Source: Rhodospirillales bacterium (GTDB lineage Bacteria > Pseudomonadota > Alphaproteobacteria > Rhodospirillales_A > Casp-alpha2). From it: a stretch of 6,597 nucleotides of DNA. The stretch lies in assembly GCA_016763915.1 (NCBI GenBank), contig JAESSX010000351.1, positions 1-6,597 of the forward strand, in the 5' to 3' direction. Shown here in pieces: positions 1 through 6,392 of this stretch. The notes under the pieces are model-generated. The model ran no database searches, had not been told where the DNA came from, and saw only the letters and a program-made list of their open reading frames with translations. Both the position numbers and the translations under genes were made by a program. Every line of letters begins with the position of its first letter. Position 1 is the stretch's first letter.

Positions 1-81
1 CATGGACTGGGCCAGCGGCCTCGGCAGCCGGTGGCCGAGGCGGGTTTGGTGTCCGCTATCCGTGTTTGCGGCGTCGCTCAC
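1..81 (-). CDS. HlyD-family type I secretion adaptor, N-terminal fragment (runs off left edge)
   Basis: Only the first 27 codons are in the window. The start is taken as GTG at 81-79, which overlaps the TGA stop of the upstream ABC gene (GTGA, 4-base overlap). A GGAGG (minus strand, 95-91) lies 9 bases upstream, good spacing for this start. The fragment is hydrophilic and ends in LPRPLAQSM, which resembles the cytoplasmic stretch that precedes the single membrane segment in HlyD-type adaptors; no membrane segment is reached. By family knowledge the product would be the periplasmic adaptor that bridges the ABC transporter to an outer-membrane channel. An ATG at 3-1 is in frame but lacks the favourable ribosome site and would remove the typical pre-membrane region. 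Identity rests mostly on position right after two type I secretion ABC genes. Confidence 0.6.
   Translation of the reverse strand, partial: MSDAANTDSGHQTRLGHRLPRPLAQSM
18..41. repeat. Inverted repeat with 8-base arms in the adaptor coding start
   Basis: GCCTCGGC (18-25) and GCCGAGGC (34-41) are perfect inverted arms around an 8-base loop. They fall at about codons 14-21 of the adaptor gene, so the mRNA could form a GC hairpin shortly after the GTG start. In GC-rich coding DNA this may be accidental. Confidence 0.4.
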
Positions 82-2342
82 AAGACCTTCCCTCCGGTTT
101 TCTGCATGACCACCTTGGGCCGCCCGACCGAGCGGATGGCGCCGTATTCCATCCAGACGATCCGATCCACCATTTTCAGGTGCGATGGCCGATGGGTGAC
201 GATGAATACGGTTGTTTGGCCGCGCATATTGGACAGCGCCTGCATCAGGGCCTTGTCGCCCTTCATATCCAGGCCGTTGCCGGGTTCATCGAGCAACACA
301 ATCGGCGATTTCTTCAGGTACCCCCGGGCCAGATTCAGGCGCTGTAAAAGGCCGGGCGAGACCTGACCCGCGCCGCTGTCGCCAAGCCGCACGTCGAATC
401 CGGTGCGTTTCCAGTCCCCCGCGCCCTGTTCCATGGCCTCTATGTCTTCGAGCGCGCCGGCCTGGCGCGTGGCGCGGCGAAGGTCCTCGTCGGTGGCCGT
501 GGGATTGGCCAGGCGCAGGTTCTGGGCAATGGTGCCGTAGAAAAACTGCGGCGCCTGGGGCACATAGGAAACCGCTTGGCGCAATTCCGCCGGGCTCATG
601 TCGCGGACGTCGCGGCCATCGATCCGCACACTGCCTTCGTCGGCCTGGTACAGACCGGCGATCAGCTTCAACAACGTCGTTTTGCCGGCCCCGTTGGAGC
701 CCAGAATGGCAACGATCATGCCGCTTTTGATATCGAAACTGGCGTCATCGAGGGCGGCCGGCGCGTCCTCATCGTAACGGATGGAAACATTTTCAAAGGT
801 AATCCGGCCCTCGACCGCCTCCTCGGACCGGTCCGTGCCGCGCCCTGCCGGGCGGGCCTTAATATCCATCAGGTCGTTGAGATGGCCGACACCGCTTTCC
901 ACGCTGCTTATTTTAGCCAGCGCCATCAACCCGGCTTTCAACGGCCCTAGCGCGCGCCAGACCAGCAACAGACACGCCGCCAGCGCGCCAATCGTCATCT
1001 CGCCGGAACTCACCTTGCCGACGCCGAAAGCCACGGTGGCGAACCCGGCGCTAAGCAGAACCACGTATGAATAGGTTTCCTGCAACGAGGCATACTGGGC
1101 CGAATAGAAATTCCGCAGCGCCGCGGTGCCGGACAGGGCGCGGTAGCGTTGCAGCCATGTCCCGTCGGCGCCGCAGTATTTGATCGCCCGTAGGCCGCCC
1201 AGGGTCTCGACCGTCAATTCCTGCTTCAATCGGGCGGCTTGCGAGGCTTGGCGCGCCAAATCGGCGGTTTTGGGTATGACCAGGCGTCCCAGAGCGGCGG
1301 AAAGGGTCAGCGCGAGGATGGGAATCAAGGCCAGGGCGCCGCCCAGATAGGCGACCGCGGCGATGAAAATCAGGGAAAAGGGAAGCTCTAAAAGGACGAT
1401 AGCGGCGGAACCGGTAAAAAACTTACGCACCGTCTCGAAATCCCGGATACGGGCGATCTGGGCGCCGATGGCGGCGCGTTCGATGAGCGAGGCCGGCAAA
1501 TCCAGGATTTTCCGGAACACCTCGCCCCCGACGATGTTGTCCAGACGCGCGCCGATAAAAGAGAATATCCTGGACCGCTGCGACCGGAGAGCGATTTCAC
1601 ATATCACGGCGATACCGACGCCGGCGGCCAGATAGGCCATGGTCGCGGTCGAACCCGAGGGGATGGCCTGATCGAAGACCGCCATCACGAACAACGGGAC
1701 GGCCAGCCCCATAAGACTGAGGATAAAGGTGATCCCGAGCGCCTGCAGGGCCAGCCCCCCGAACCGGTTTCCGACGGTACGGAACCAGTCGGCGTCTTCG
1801 TCCTGACCCGTTGCCCCCGCCGCCGGGCTGAAAACATAAGCCCTGCCCTTCGGATTTCCGTCCGGCATCGGCCCGTACCGTCCAGCGGTACTGTCGAAGG
1901 CTTCGATGACGTGAAATTGCTCCCCATCGTCCCCCTTGCCGCCGTCTCCGGCGGGCTTGACCAGCCCCACCAGCACCAGGGCGGCGCCGTCGTCCGGCAA
2001 AAACAAACTGGGCGTGTGTTCCAGGCCGATGTCCCGCAGGCGCGCCGACACGGCCCGGCTTTCATAGCCCAATGCCGCCAGCACATTGCGGAACGACGTA
2101 ATATCGAAATTTTCCACGAAATGGGGCAGAGCCTCGGCCACCTCCTGGCGTTCCCCCTGCCAGTCCAAGGCCTCCAAAAGCGCCAGCAGACAGGCCGAAA
2201 GGTCGTTCTTTTCCCCGATCCCGGCGAGAAGGCCGGAATCGTCAAATTCTCCCCTGCTCTCCGGCGCATCGCCTCGCGGCAGTACGGTGAACGGCGAACC
2301 CGACAGCGGCGGTGTTCCTTCGATCTGGGATTGGCCGGTCAT
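78..2342 (-). CDS. Type I secretion ABC transporter (C39-like domain, membrane domain, ATPase), 754 aa
   Basis: This is a fused permease/ATPase of the type I secretion exporter class, placed in the inner membrane. Residues about 45-175 resemble a C39 peptidase-like domain. The catalytic Cys position appears to be Asp47 (aligning SACLL with the usual GLACL), and the His position appears to be Gln142, so it is probably a non-cleaving substrate-docking domain as in HlyB or LapB. Membrane segments lie at roughly 198-222, 232-250, 312-352 and 425-465. In the ATPase, Walker A is GSNGAGKTT (548-556), the Q-loop is Gln596, Walker B is IVLLDEP with Asp685-Glu686, and the H-loop His is 717. The signature is VSPGLLQR (661-668) instead of LSGGQRQR. 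It starts at ATG 2342, overlapping the stop of the preceding ABC gene (ATGA), with a G-rich ribosome site just upstream. It most likely heterodimerises with the 610-residue subunit. Transport class is sure; the cargo is unknown. Confidence 0.93.
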   Translation of the reverse strand: MTGQSQIEGTPPLSGSPFTVLPRGDAPESRGEFDDSGLLAGIGEKNDLSACLLALLEALDWQGERQEVAEALPHFVENFDITSFRNVLAALGYESRAVSARLRDIGLEHTPSLFLPDDGAALVLVGLVKPAGDGGKGDDGEQFHVIEAFDSTAGRYGPMPDGNPKGRAYVFSPAAGATGQDEDADWFRTVGNRFGGLALQALGITFILSLMGLAVPLFVMAVFDQAIPSGSTATMAYLAAGVGIAVICEIALRSQRSRIFSFIGARLDNIVGGEVFRKILDLPASLIERAAIGAQIARIRDFETVRKFFTGSAAIVLLELPFSLIFIAAVAYLGGALALIPILALTLSAALGRLVIPKTADLARQASQAARLKQELTVETLGGLRAIKYCGADGTWLQRYRALSGTAALRNFYSAQYASLQETYSYVVLLSAGFATVAFGVGKVSSGEMTIGALAACLLLVWRALGPLKAGLMALAKISSVESGVGHLNDLMDIKARPAGRGTDRSEEAVEGRITFENVSIRYDEDAPAALDDASFDIKSGMIVAILGSNGAGKTTLLKLIAGLYQADEGSVRIDGRDVRDMSPAELRQAVSYVPQAPQFFYGTIAQNLRLANPTATDEDLRRATRQAGALEDIEAMEQGAGDWKRTGFDVRLGDSGAGQVSPGLLQRLNLARGYLKKSPIVLLDEPGNGLDMKGDKALMQALSNMRGQTTVFIVTHRPSHLKMVDRIVWMEYGAIRSVGRPKVVMQKTGGKVL
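91..95 (-). promoter_or_regulatory. Ribosome binding site for the adaptor gene
   Basis: GGAGG on the minus strand, inside the last codons of the upstream ABC gene and 9 bases before GTG at 81. It supports the non-ATG start and translational coupling of the two genes. Confidence 0.6.
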
Positions 2343-4171
2343 TGCGCCGCCCCCATTGTCGGATTGCCGGCTTTGGCGGGGGGCTGCGACAGGACAGCGG
2401 CGGGAATCCCATTGCCGGCGGTCTTGGTTTTGGCCTGCGCAGGGCCTTTCGGCGTCAGGTCATGTTCAAAAAGGGTGTCGCCACGGATTTCCAGGATTCG
2501 GTCGGCAAGCTTGAGCATCGAAGGCCGCTGGGTCACCATGATGGTCGTCACCCGGCCCTTCAGTTTCGCCAACAAGTTCAGCAGCATGGCGTCGCCGGGG
2601 CCGTCGATGAACGAATTCGCCTCGTCGAACAGAAGAATTCGCGGCTTGTCGACCATGGCCCGTGCGATGGCGATGCGCTGGCGGGAGCCTCGCGGCAGTT
2701 TGTCTTCCGCGCCGACGCCGATCACCGTGTCATAGCCTTGGGGCAGGCCGGCGGCGACGTTGTCCAGGCCCAGAAGCCTGGCGATCCCTAGGGCGTCATC
2801 GGCCCGCTCATCGCGGAACATGGTCAGGTTTTCCAGGAATGTGCCGCTGAACATCACCGCTTCCTGCGGCAGATAGGCGACCTGATGGTGAATGTTGGAT
2901 GTTTCGAACTCCCTGAGATTGTACCCGTCGACGCGCACAACGCCCGAGGTTGGCGTGAACAGCCCCATCATCAGGGACAACAGTGTGGTTTTGCCGCTGG
3001 CGCTGGGTCCGACGATGCCGACGGTCTGGCCGGGTTCCACACTGAGGTTGATGTTCCGGAAGACCGCAGGCAGGTCTTCGCCGTCCTTGCCCTTGCCGTA
3101 ACTGAAGGTCATATCCTCGAAATCCAGGCTGCCCTGGACCGGCGCCAACTTCATCAGGCCGGCGGGTTTTTCTATGGGCATATCGAAAATATCCCGCAGC
3201 CGCAGCCGGGCCAGTTTCAAATCCTGATAATGGATCCAGACACCGGCGGCGGTTTCCAGCGGTTGCACGGCGCGTCCGGCCAACAGGATCGCGGCCAGCA
3301 GGGCGCCGGTGGTCAGGCTGCCGCCGATCACCAGCCATGCCCCGAACCCGGCGACAGAGAAAATCACCAGACCCGATAGCAAGGTTCCGGCGCCGGTGGC
3401 CGCGCCCTTGTAGCGCGACACGCGGAAATCCGCTTCCGCCGAGCTTTCCTGCAAACGCTCGTAGCGCCGCAGCATCTGTTGTTCCACTCCCAGCCCCTTG
3501 ACCGTGTGAATGCCGTCCAGGACTTCGATGATGAAACCTAAACGCCGGTCGTCGGCCTGCATGAGCGTGTTCAGGGTGTCGCGAAGTTTTCTCAGCATCA
3601 GGGCGGAGGCGAAAAAAACGGCGATCAGGAGGACCGGCACCAAAACCAGCGGCCCGGCCAGATAGATCATGGCGGCGAGATAGAGCGCCGCGAACGGCAG
3701 ATCGAAAAACGCCGCGACCGCCGGGCCGGCATAAAAATCCCTGAGCGCGCCCAACGCATTCAGGCGTTCCAGATAAGCCCCGGCGCCGCGCTTTTCAAAA
3801 TCGATGATATTGACGTCGAACAGGCGTTTCAGGGCGTTGCACCCGGTCTGGTGTTCGAGACGGGCGCCCATCCAGCCACAGACGTAGGACCGCCCGACCC
3901 GTAACACGGCGTCCAGCACCAGGGCGCTGCCGACACCGATGATCAGCCAGAACAACCGGGATGTGTCCATTTCGGGGATAACCCGGTCGAAGACCTGAAA
4001 CAGGGCCAGCGGAAGGGCGAGGCCGAGGACATTGATGAAAACCGTGGCCACCGCGACATCGAAAAAACCGCCGGGCATTCTTCCGGGCATTCCGTCAGGC
4101 TGGGGGGCGCCAATGGCGGAGCCCTTTTGCGTATCGTCCTGTTTTGTGCTTTTGCCTTTAAAGAATGTCAC
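2339..4171 (-). CDS. Type I secretion ABC transporter (membrane domain plus ATPase, no peptidase-like domain), 610 aa
   Basis: This is the first gene of the transporter operon. After about 35 hydrophilic residues it goes straight into membrane segments (about 36-60, 73-92, 150-192, 258-300), so it has no C39-like domain. In the ATPase, Walker A is GPSASGKTT (388-396), the Q-loop is Gln436 and Walker B is RILLFDEAN with Asp516-Glu517. Two motifs depart from consensus: the signature is LPRGSRQR (492-499), and the H-loop reads VTQRPS with Gln548 where His is usual. Such changes are typical of one half of a heterodimeric ABC exporter, and the next gene is the obvious partner. The C-terminal 38 residues form a Pro/Ala/Lys-rich tail beyond the ATPase fold. 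The start is GTG at 4171, with a weak GGCGGGTGA-type ribosome site 4 bases upstream and no earlier in-frame start. Near the N-terminus a short GMPGRMPGG repeat comes from a duplicated 10-mer (4071-4080, 4083-4092). Confidence 0.93.
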   Translation of the reverse strand: MTFFKGKSTKQDDTQKGSAIGAPQPDGMPGRMPGGFFDVAVATVFINVLGLALPLALFQVFDRVIPEMDTSRLFWLIIGVGSALVLDAVLRVGRSYVCGWMGARLEHQTGCNALKRLFDVNIIDFEKRGAGAYLERLNALGALRDFYAGPAVAAFFDLPFAALYLAAMIYLAGPLVLVPVLLIAVFFASALMLRKLRDTLNTLMQADDRRLGFIIEVLDGIHTVKGLGVEQQMLRRYERLQESSAEADFRVSRYKGAATGAGTLLSGLVIFSVAGFGAWLVIGGSLTTGALLAAILLAGRAVQPLETAAGVWIHYQDLKLARLRLRDIFDMPIEKPAGLMKLAPVQGSLDFEDMTFSYGKGKDGEDLPAVFRNINLSVEPGQTVGIVGPSASGKTTLLSLMMGLFTPTSGVVRVDGYNLREFETSNIHHQVAYLPQEAVMFSGTFLENLTMFRDERADDALGIARLLGLDNVAAGLPQGYDTVIGVGAEDKLPRGSRQRIAIARAMVDKPRILLFDEANSFIDGPGDAMLLNLLAKLKGRVTTIMVTQRPSMLKLADRILEIRGDTLFEHDLTPKGPAQAKTKTAGNGIPAAVLSQPPAKAGNPTMGAAQ

Positions 4172-4255
4172 TTTGTCACCCGCCGCGAATTGCGCTGCCC
4201 AGCCGCGACCCCCTATCCCAGAGACGGTCCCGCACAGGTTCCCTTCACTACGGCT

Positions 4256-4268
4256 ATACCGGCGGTAT
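4256..4268. repeat. Small inverted repeat ATACC-GGC-GGTAT
   Basis: Perfect 5-base arms with a 3-base centre, extended by flanking GC on each side with one bulged base. It lies about 85 bases upstream of the GTG start of the first ABC gene, so an operator or a short RNA hairpin is possible. It is short enough to be chance. Confidence 0.3.
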
Positions 4269-4291
4269 GCTTAAGAAAGCGTTAGCGTGGG

Positions 4292-4323
4292 CCAAAAAAG
4301 CAACGGATTCAGAGACTTTTTGG
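4292..4323 (-). terminator. Possible weak A/T-rich hairpin after the DUF2927-like gene
   Basis: On the minus strand CCAAAAAG (4323-4316) can pair with CTTTTTTGG (4300-4292) around a 15-base loop, with one bulged T. It sits just after the restored stop at 4326-4324, the right place for an end-of-unit signal. The stem is mostly A-T pairs and there is no separate U tract after it, so this is a weak candidate. Confidence 0.25.
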
Positions 4324-4452
4324 TCAGGGTAACGAAGCATCGATCTCCCGGAGAATGCCCTCTGCTACCGCCAAGGCCTGTTCGCGCGCCATCCCGACCT
4401 TCATGCGGGGATGATACAAAGCCTTGAGGATCATCAGGTCCGTGCGCGTCAA
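4324..4452 (-). pseudogene. Detached C-terminus of the DUF2927-like gene, downstream of an in-frame TAA
   Basis: Directly after TAA at 4455-4453 the same reading frame stays open for 42 codons and ends at TGA (4326-4324). The peptide contains ALYHPRMKVGM, which fits the LYDPRL..GM-like ending I recall for DUF2927 proteins. It has no ribosome site of its own; a TTG follows the stop immediately, but nothing like Shine-Dalgarno precedes it. I read it as the lost end of the upstream gene, separated by a single nonsense codon, rather than an independent small gene. Confidence 0.65.
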
Positions 4453-5154
4453 TTAGGTGCGCCGGCTGGCGTCCGAAAAGATCGATGGCGAAATCAAATC
4501 GCTGTCATTTGGAAGGCCGAGACTTTGAGTCATTTCCTCTAATAAACAATGGTTTATGCGAATTAGTAAACGTTCTGAATTAACCACGATAACGGCTTTG
4601 CTGATGTTGCCGGTCTTCCTGTCGGACCACAGAAGAAAGTAACATCCCCCCTGGGCGGCCATCTTGCGCAACAGTTTCGGATTGGCCTTGGCCAGATAGG
4701 GATTTCCCAGTTGGCGGCGGGGCACGAAGTTAATGATGAAGTTGGCCGCCAGCCCAGTCTTTTTGACATCTTCCGTCTGCAACCCCGAGGCCTGGACCAG
4801 CTTGTTCAGATGCTTCTGGATGAATTTTATATAGGTCTTCTTGACCTTGATCTGTTTCAGCCGCGAAACCTCGCGCCCGTCCTTCAAAGCGGTGATTTCT
4901 TCAAAAGTCCGGATCGCAATGCGCAACGGACCCGTCCATTTCTTGACGATTTTGGCGTTTTCCACGCCCTTGAATTCCGAATGGAAGATTATGGTATCGA
5001 AATAGCGGACCATTTCGTCAATCGACGGCCGCTCTTTACCTGCGCCCTGCCCTTTGTGTTTGTTGCCGTCCGCTCCGAGGGCGGGCTGCGCCAGAACCAT
5101 TCCTGAAAGCGCAATCGTTGCCAGAAGCCGTGTTCCCCGCCTTTGGGCGCGCAT
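4453..5154 (-). CDS. Exported DUF2927-like protein, truncated by in-frame stop (233 of about 276 aa)
   Basis: It begins at ATG 5154-5152, which overlaps the TAA stop of the preceding gene (TAATG, one shared base), so translation is probably coupled. Residues 1-28 look like a signal peptide: basic MRAQRRGTR, hydrophobic LLATIALSGMVLA, and probable cleavage after ALGA. The mature part begins with a Lys/Gly-rich stretch. It then has DEMVRYFDTIIFHSEF (46-61), VKKWTGPLRIAI, and HCLLEEMTQSLGLPNDSDL (202-220), a pattern I recognise as DUF2927, a family of unknown function that vaguely recalls metallopeptidase folds. The frame stops at TAA 4455-4453, just after SIFSDASRRT, although family-like sequence continues in the same frame to 4324. 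One base change (for example CAA to TAA) would explain this. Location is probably periplasmic. The family call is from memory and no molecular function can be assigned. Confidence 0.75.
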   Translation of the reverse strand: MRAQRRGTRLLATIALSGMVLAQPALGADGNKHKGQGAGKERPSIDEMVRYFDTIIFHSEFKGVENAKIVKKWTGPLRIAIRTFEEITALKDGREVSRLKQIKVKKTYIKFIQKHLNKLVQASGLQTEDVKKTGLAANFIINFVPRRQLGNPYLAKANPKLLRKMAAQGGCYFLLWSDRKTGNISKAVIVVNSERLLIRINHCLLEEMTQSLGLPNDSDLISPSIFSDASRRT

Positions 5155-6264
5155 TACCTGCCACCGGGCTGAATGATCCAGGATTTCAGCATGGAGTCCG
5201 CGAACGGGCGGAATTCCACAAACAGGCTGTCGGGCGCGGTATAGGACCAGATATGGGCAACGGTGCCCGTCGGGCGGGGCAGAACCAGGGCCCATCTCCG
5301 GTAGCGTTCGCCGGAATAGGAATAGGTCACCACGATTTGCCGCCCGGACAGGCTCAGGTTCCCGTTCCTGTAGGTCAGCGGTTTTTCCCCGACAATCTTG
5401 AAATCGCCGGCTTCCCGCGCCAGCGAGGTCTTCAAATCCGTCAAAGCCTGTTCCGCCGCCTGCCCCGGGGGTTTTCGCCGTGGCGGGCCGTACATTCTGG
5501 ATGCTGACCACCACCCGGAAGTCCCGCGTTCCCCTTTTGCCGCTGAAGGAGGCGGTGTCCCCGGACGGCCTGCTTACGTCCCAGTTTCCGGGATACTCAA
5601 TGGCATAGCCATACCCCGCCTGGTCGAACCGTTTGGACGGAGCAGATGGCACGGGCGGCTTTGCCGGGGATGGGGCCGACACCTTTTTCGACGTAGAGAT
5701 TTCGGCCGGACTGGGACGGAAATTTGACAGGAACCAATTGAATTTGCGTTCCAGCATTTCATAGGATTCCGCAGGCGCAAAAAAGATAATCACGAAATCC
5801 GTTTTTACGCCGCGGGCGACGACCACCTTGACCCGCGTCCCGGCGCCTTCGTAAAGGGCCTCGATGGCGTCCAGCCCGGCCATTGTTGACGACTGTACGC
5901 CCAGTTTCTGCGACCAGGGCTTGCCGTCGCCCAGGTAATTCATTTCCAGCTTGGCGATCATTTTCGCCAAAGGCAGGGTCGGATTGGCGTCGCCGGTCTG
6001 AATGTTGATGATGTAGCCTTGCCGGGATCGAATCGAAACCTGAATAGAATCCCCACGTTCCGACAGTTCATCGCCCGCCGGGACGATGGCGGTGAATTTC
6101 CGGATCGGATGCAGGTAGGTCCTGACCTGTCCCGGCGACCCCGGTTTTTCCTGCATACCGGGCGGGTTTTGTTGCGCGCGGGCCTGCCCGGTTTGTGCGA
6201 AAATAGGGGTTCCGGCATAAACGACGAACGAAAAAAGCAAGATTGCGGCCACTTTGCAGCGCAT
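5154..6264 (-). pseudogene. Exported protein with two PsbP/Mog1-like halves, +1 frameshift (about 369 aa when restored)
   Basis: The protein starts with a signal peptide (hydrophobic VAAILLFSFVVYAG, likely cleavage at PIFA/Q). A first domain spans about residues 50-186 (numbered from ATG 6270), then a Pro/Ser/Ala/Lys-rich linker (187-215) and a second domain from about 216. Both halves share a layout: an aromatic/Pro opening (YLHPIRKFTAIVP; YGYAIEYPGNWDV), a beta-rich core, a long helix and an ending with an FxxML/SW-like helix. This resembles PsbP/Mog1/DcrB-type folds, a weak inference. At 5475-5463 (minus strand AAAACCCCCGGGG) the frame is lost. Removing one base restores a good continuation (QAAEQALTDLKTSLAREA through KSWIIQPGGR) to TAA at 5156-5154. 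Left uncorrected, the frame reads about 106 atypical residues and runs into the next gene. ATG 6264 is preferred over 6270 because AGGAGG is 9 bases from it but only 3 from 6270. Confidence 0.7.
5463..5475 (-). other. Frameshift site in a homopolymer run (A4 C5 G4)
   Basis: On the minus strand the run AAAACCCCCGGGG marks where coding character moves from one frame to the next. Upstream, the frame ending in SIQNVRPATAK is protein-like. Downstream, the +1 frame is protein-like and ends at a TAA overlapping the next ATG. Deleting any one base of the run restores a single open gene. Confidence 0.75.
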
Positions 6265-6273
6265 ATTCATTGC

Positions 6274-6279
6274 CCTCCT
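6274..6279 (-). promoter_or_regulatory. Ribosome binding site AGGAGG for the exported two-domain protein
   Basis: A strong Shine-Dalgarno sequence. The two candidate ATGs are at 6270 (3-base spacing) and 6264 (9-base spacing). The usual spacing favours 6264, which trims the protein by two residues to begin MRCKVAA. Confidence 0.65.
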
Positions 6280-6348
6280 ATGCCGCCGGGAAGTAAACGC
6301 AAGGATAGCATCATTAAGGTATTTTCCGTAATATTCGGTTAACGGGTC

Positions 6349-6354
6349 TATAAT
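6349..6354 (+). promoter_or_regulatory. TATAAT, candidate -10 element for fliG
   Basis: A perfect -10 consensus 38 bases before the fliG start codon. No good TTGACA-like element lies 16-18 bases upstream (CCGTAA at 17), so this may be chance in an AT-rich spacer or an activator-dependent promoter. Confidence 0.3.
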
Positions 6355-6379
6355 TCCGCCCGCCCTACATTAGTAAATT

Positions 6380-6386
6380 GGAGGTG
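6380..6386 (+). promoter_or_regulatory. Ribosome binding site GGAGGTG for fliG
   Basis: A strong Shine-Dalgarno sequence with 6 bases between it and TTG at 6393. It decides the non-ATG start: the first in-frame ATG falls inside the conserved FliG sequence. Confidence 0.75.
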
Positions 6387-6392
6387 TTTTCC

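Larger units (their letters stand above)
4172..4323. other. Intergenic region upstream of the transporter operon
   Basis: No gene is seen here. Reading the minus strand, it would hold the end of the exported-protein unit and the leader of the ABC operon. It contains two inverted repeats, listed separately. I could not find a convincing -35/-10 pair: a TATAGC on the minus strand (4257-4252) lacks a recognisable -35. If the in-frame TAA at 4453 is a true gene end, the non-coding stretch widens to 4172-4452 (281 bases). Confidence 0.5.
6271..6392. promoter_or_regulatory. Divergent intergenic region between the exported-protein pair and fliG
   Basis: A 122-base spacer with no gene, noticeably more AT-rich than the flanks between about 6300 and 6357. 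It must carry the start signals for the leftward exported-protein genes, and it probably carries those for rightward fliG. For the leftward direction a weak pair, TTACGG then TATCCT with 18-base spacing (minus strand, about 6332-6303), is possible but poor. No sigma-54 (GG-N10-GC) or sigma-28 flagellar promoter was found by eye. Confidence 0.45.

Noticed and set aside
1911..2735. A 274-codon open frame on the plus strand, and other long plus-strand frames at 2086-2791 and 2885-3379
   Set aside because: They lie antisense to the two ABC genes, whose motifs are unmistakable. Their translations show no recognisable domain and are expected from GC-rich codon bias.
2808..3338. A 176-codon minus-strand frame inside the 610-residue ABC gene, and a 194-codon one at 1685-2269
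   Set aside because: Both are alternative-frame shadows of the ABC coding sequence, rich in Arg, Pro and Trp with no domain signal.
4071..4092. Two copies of a 10-mer (CCGGGCATTC) as a possible regulatory direct repeat
   Set aside because: It lies inside the ABC gene and simply encodes a GMPGRMPG stretch. Two copies with a 2-base gap are not strong evidence of a site.
4324..4452. An independent small gene starting at the TTG just after the TAA
   Set aside because: It has no ribosome site, and the peptide reads as the natural end of the DUF2927-like protein in the same frame.
4453..6270. A single 605-residue protein on the minus strand
   Set aside because: The middle part is out of frame, and an internal start with a signal peptide follows a stop of the correct frame. 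Two genes explain the data better.
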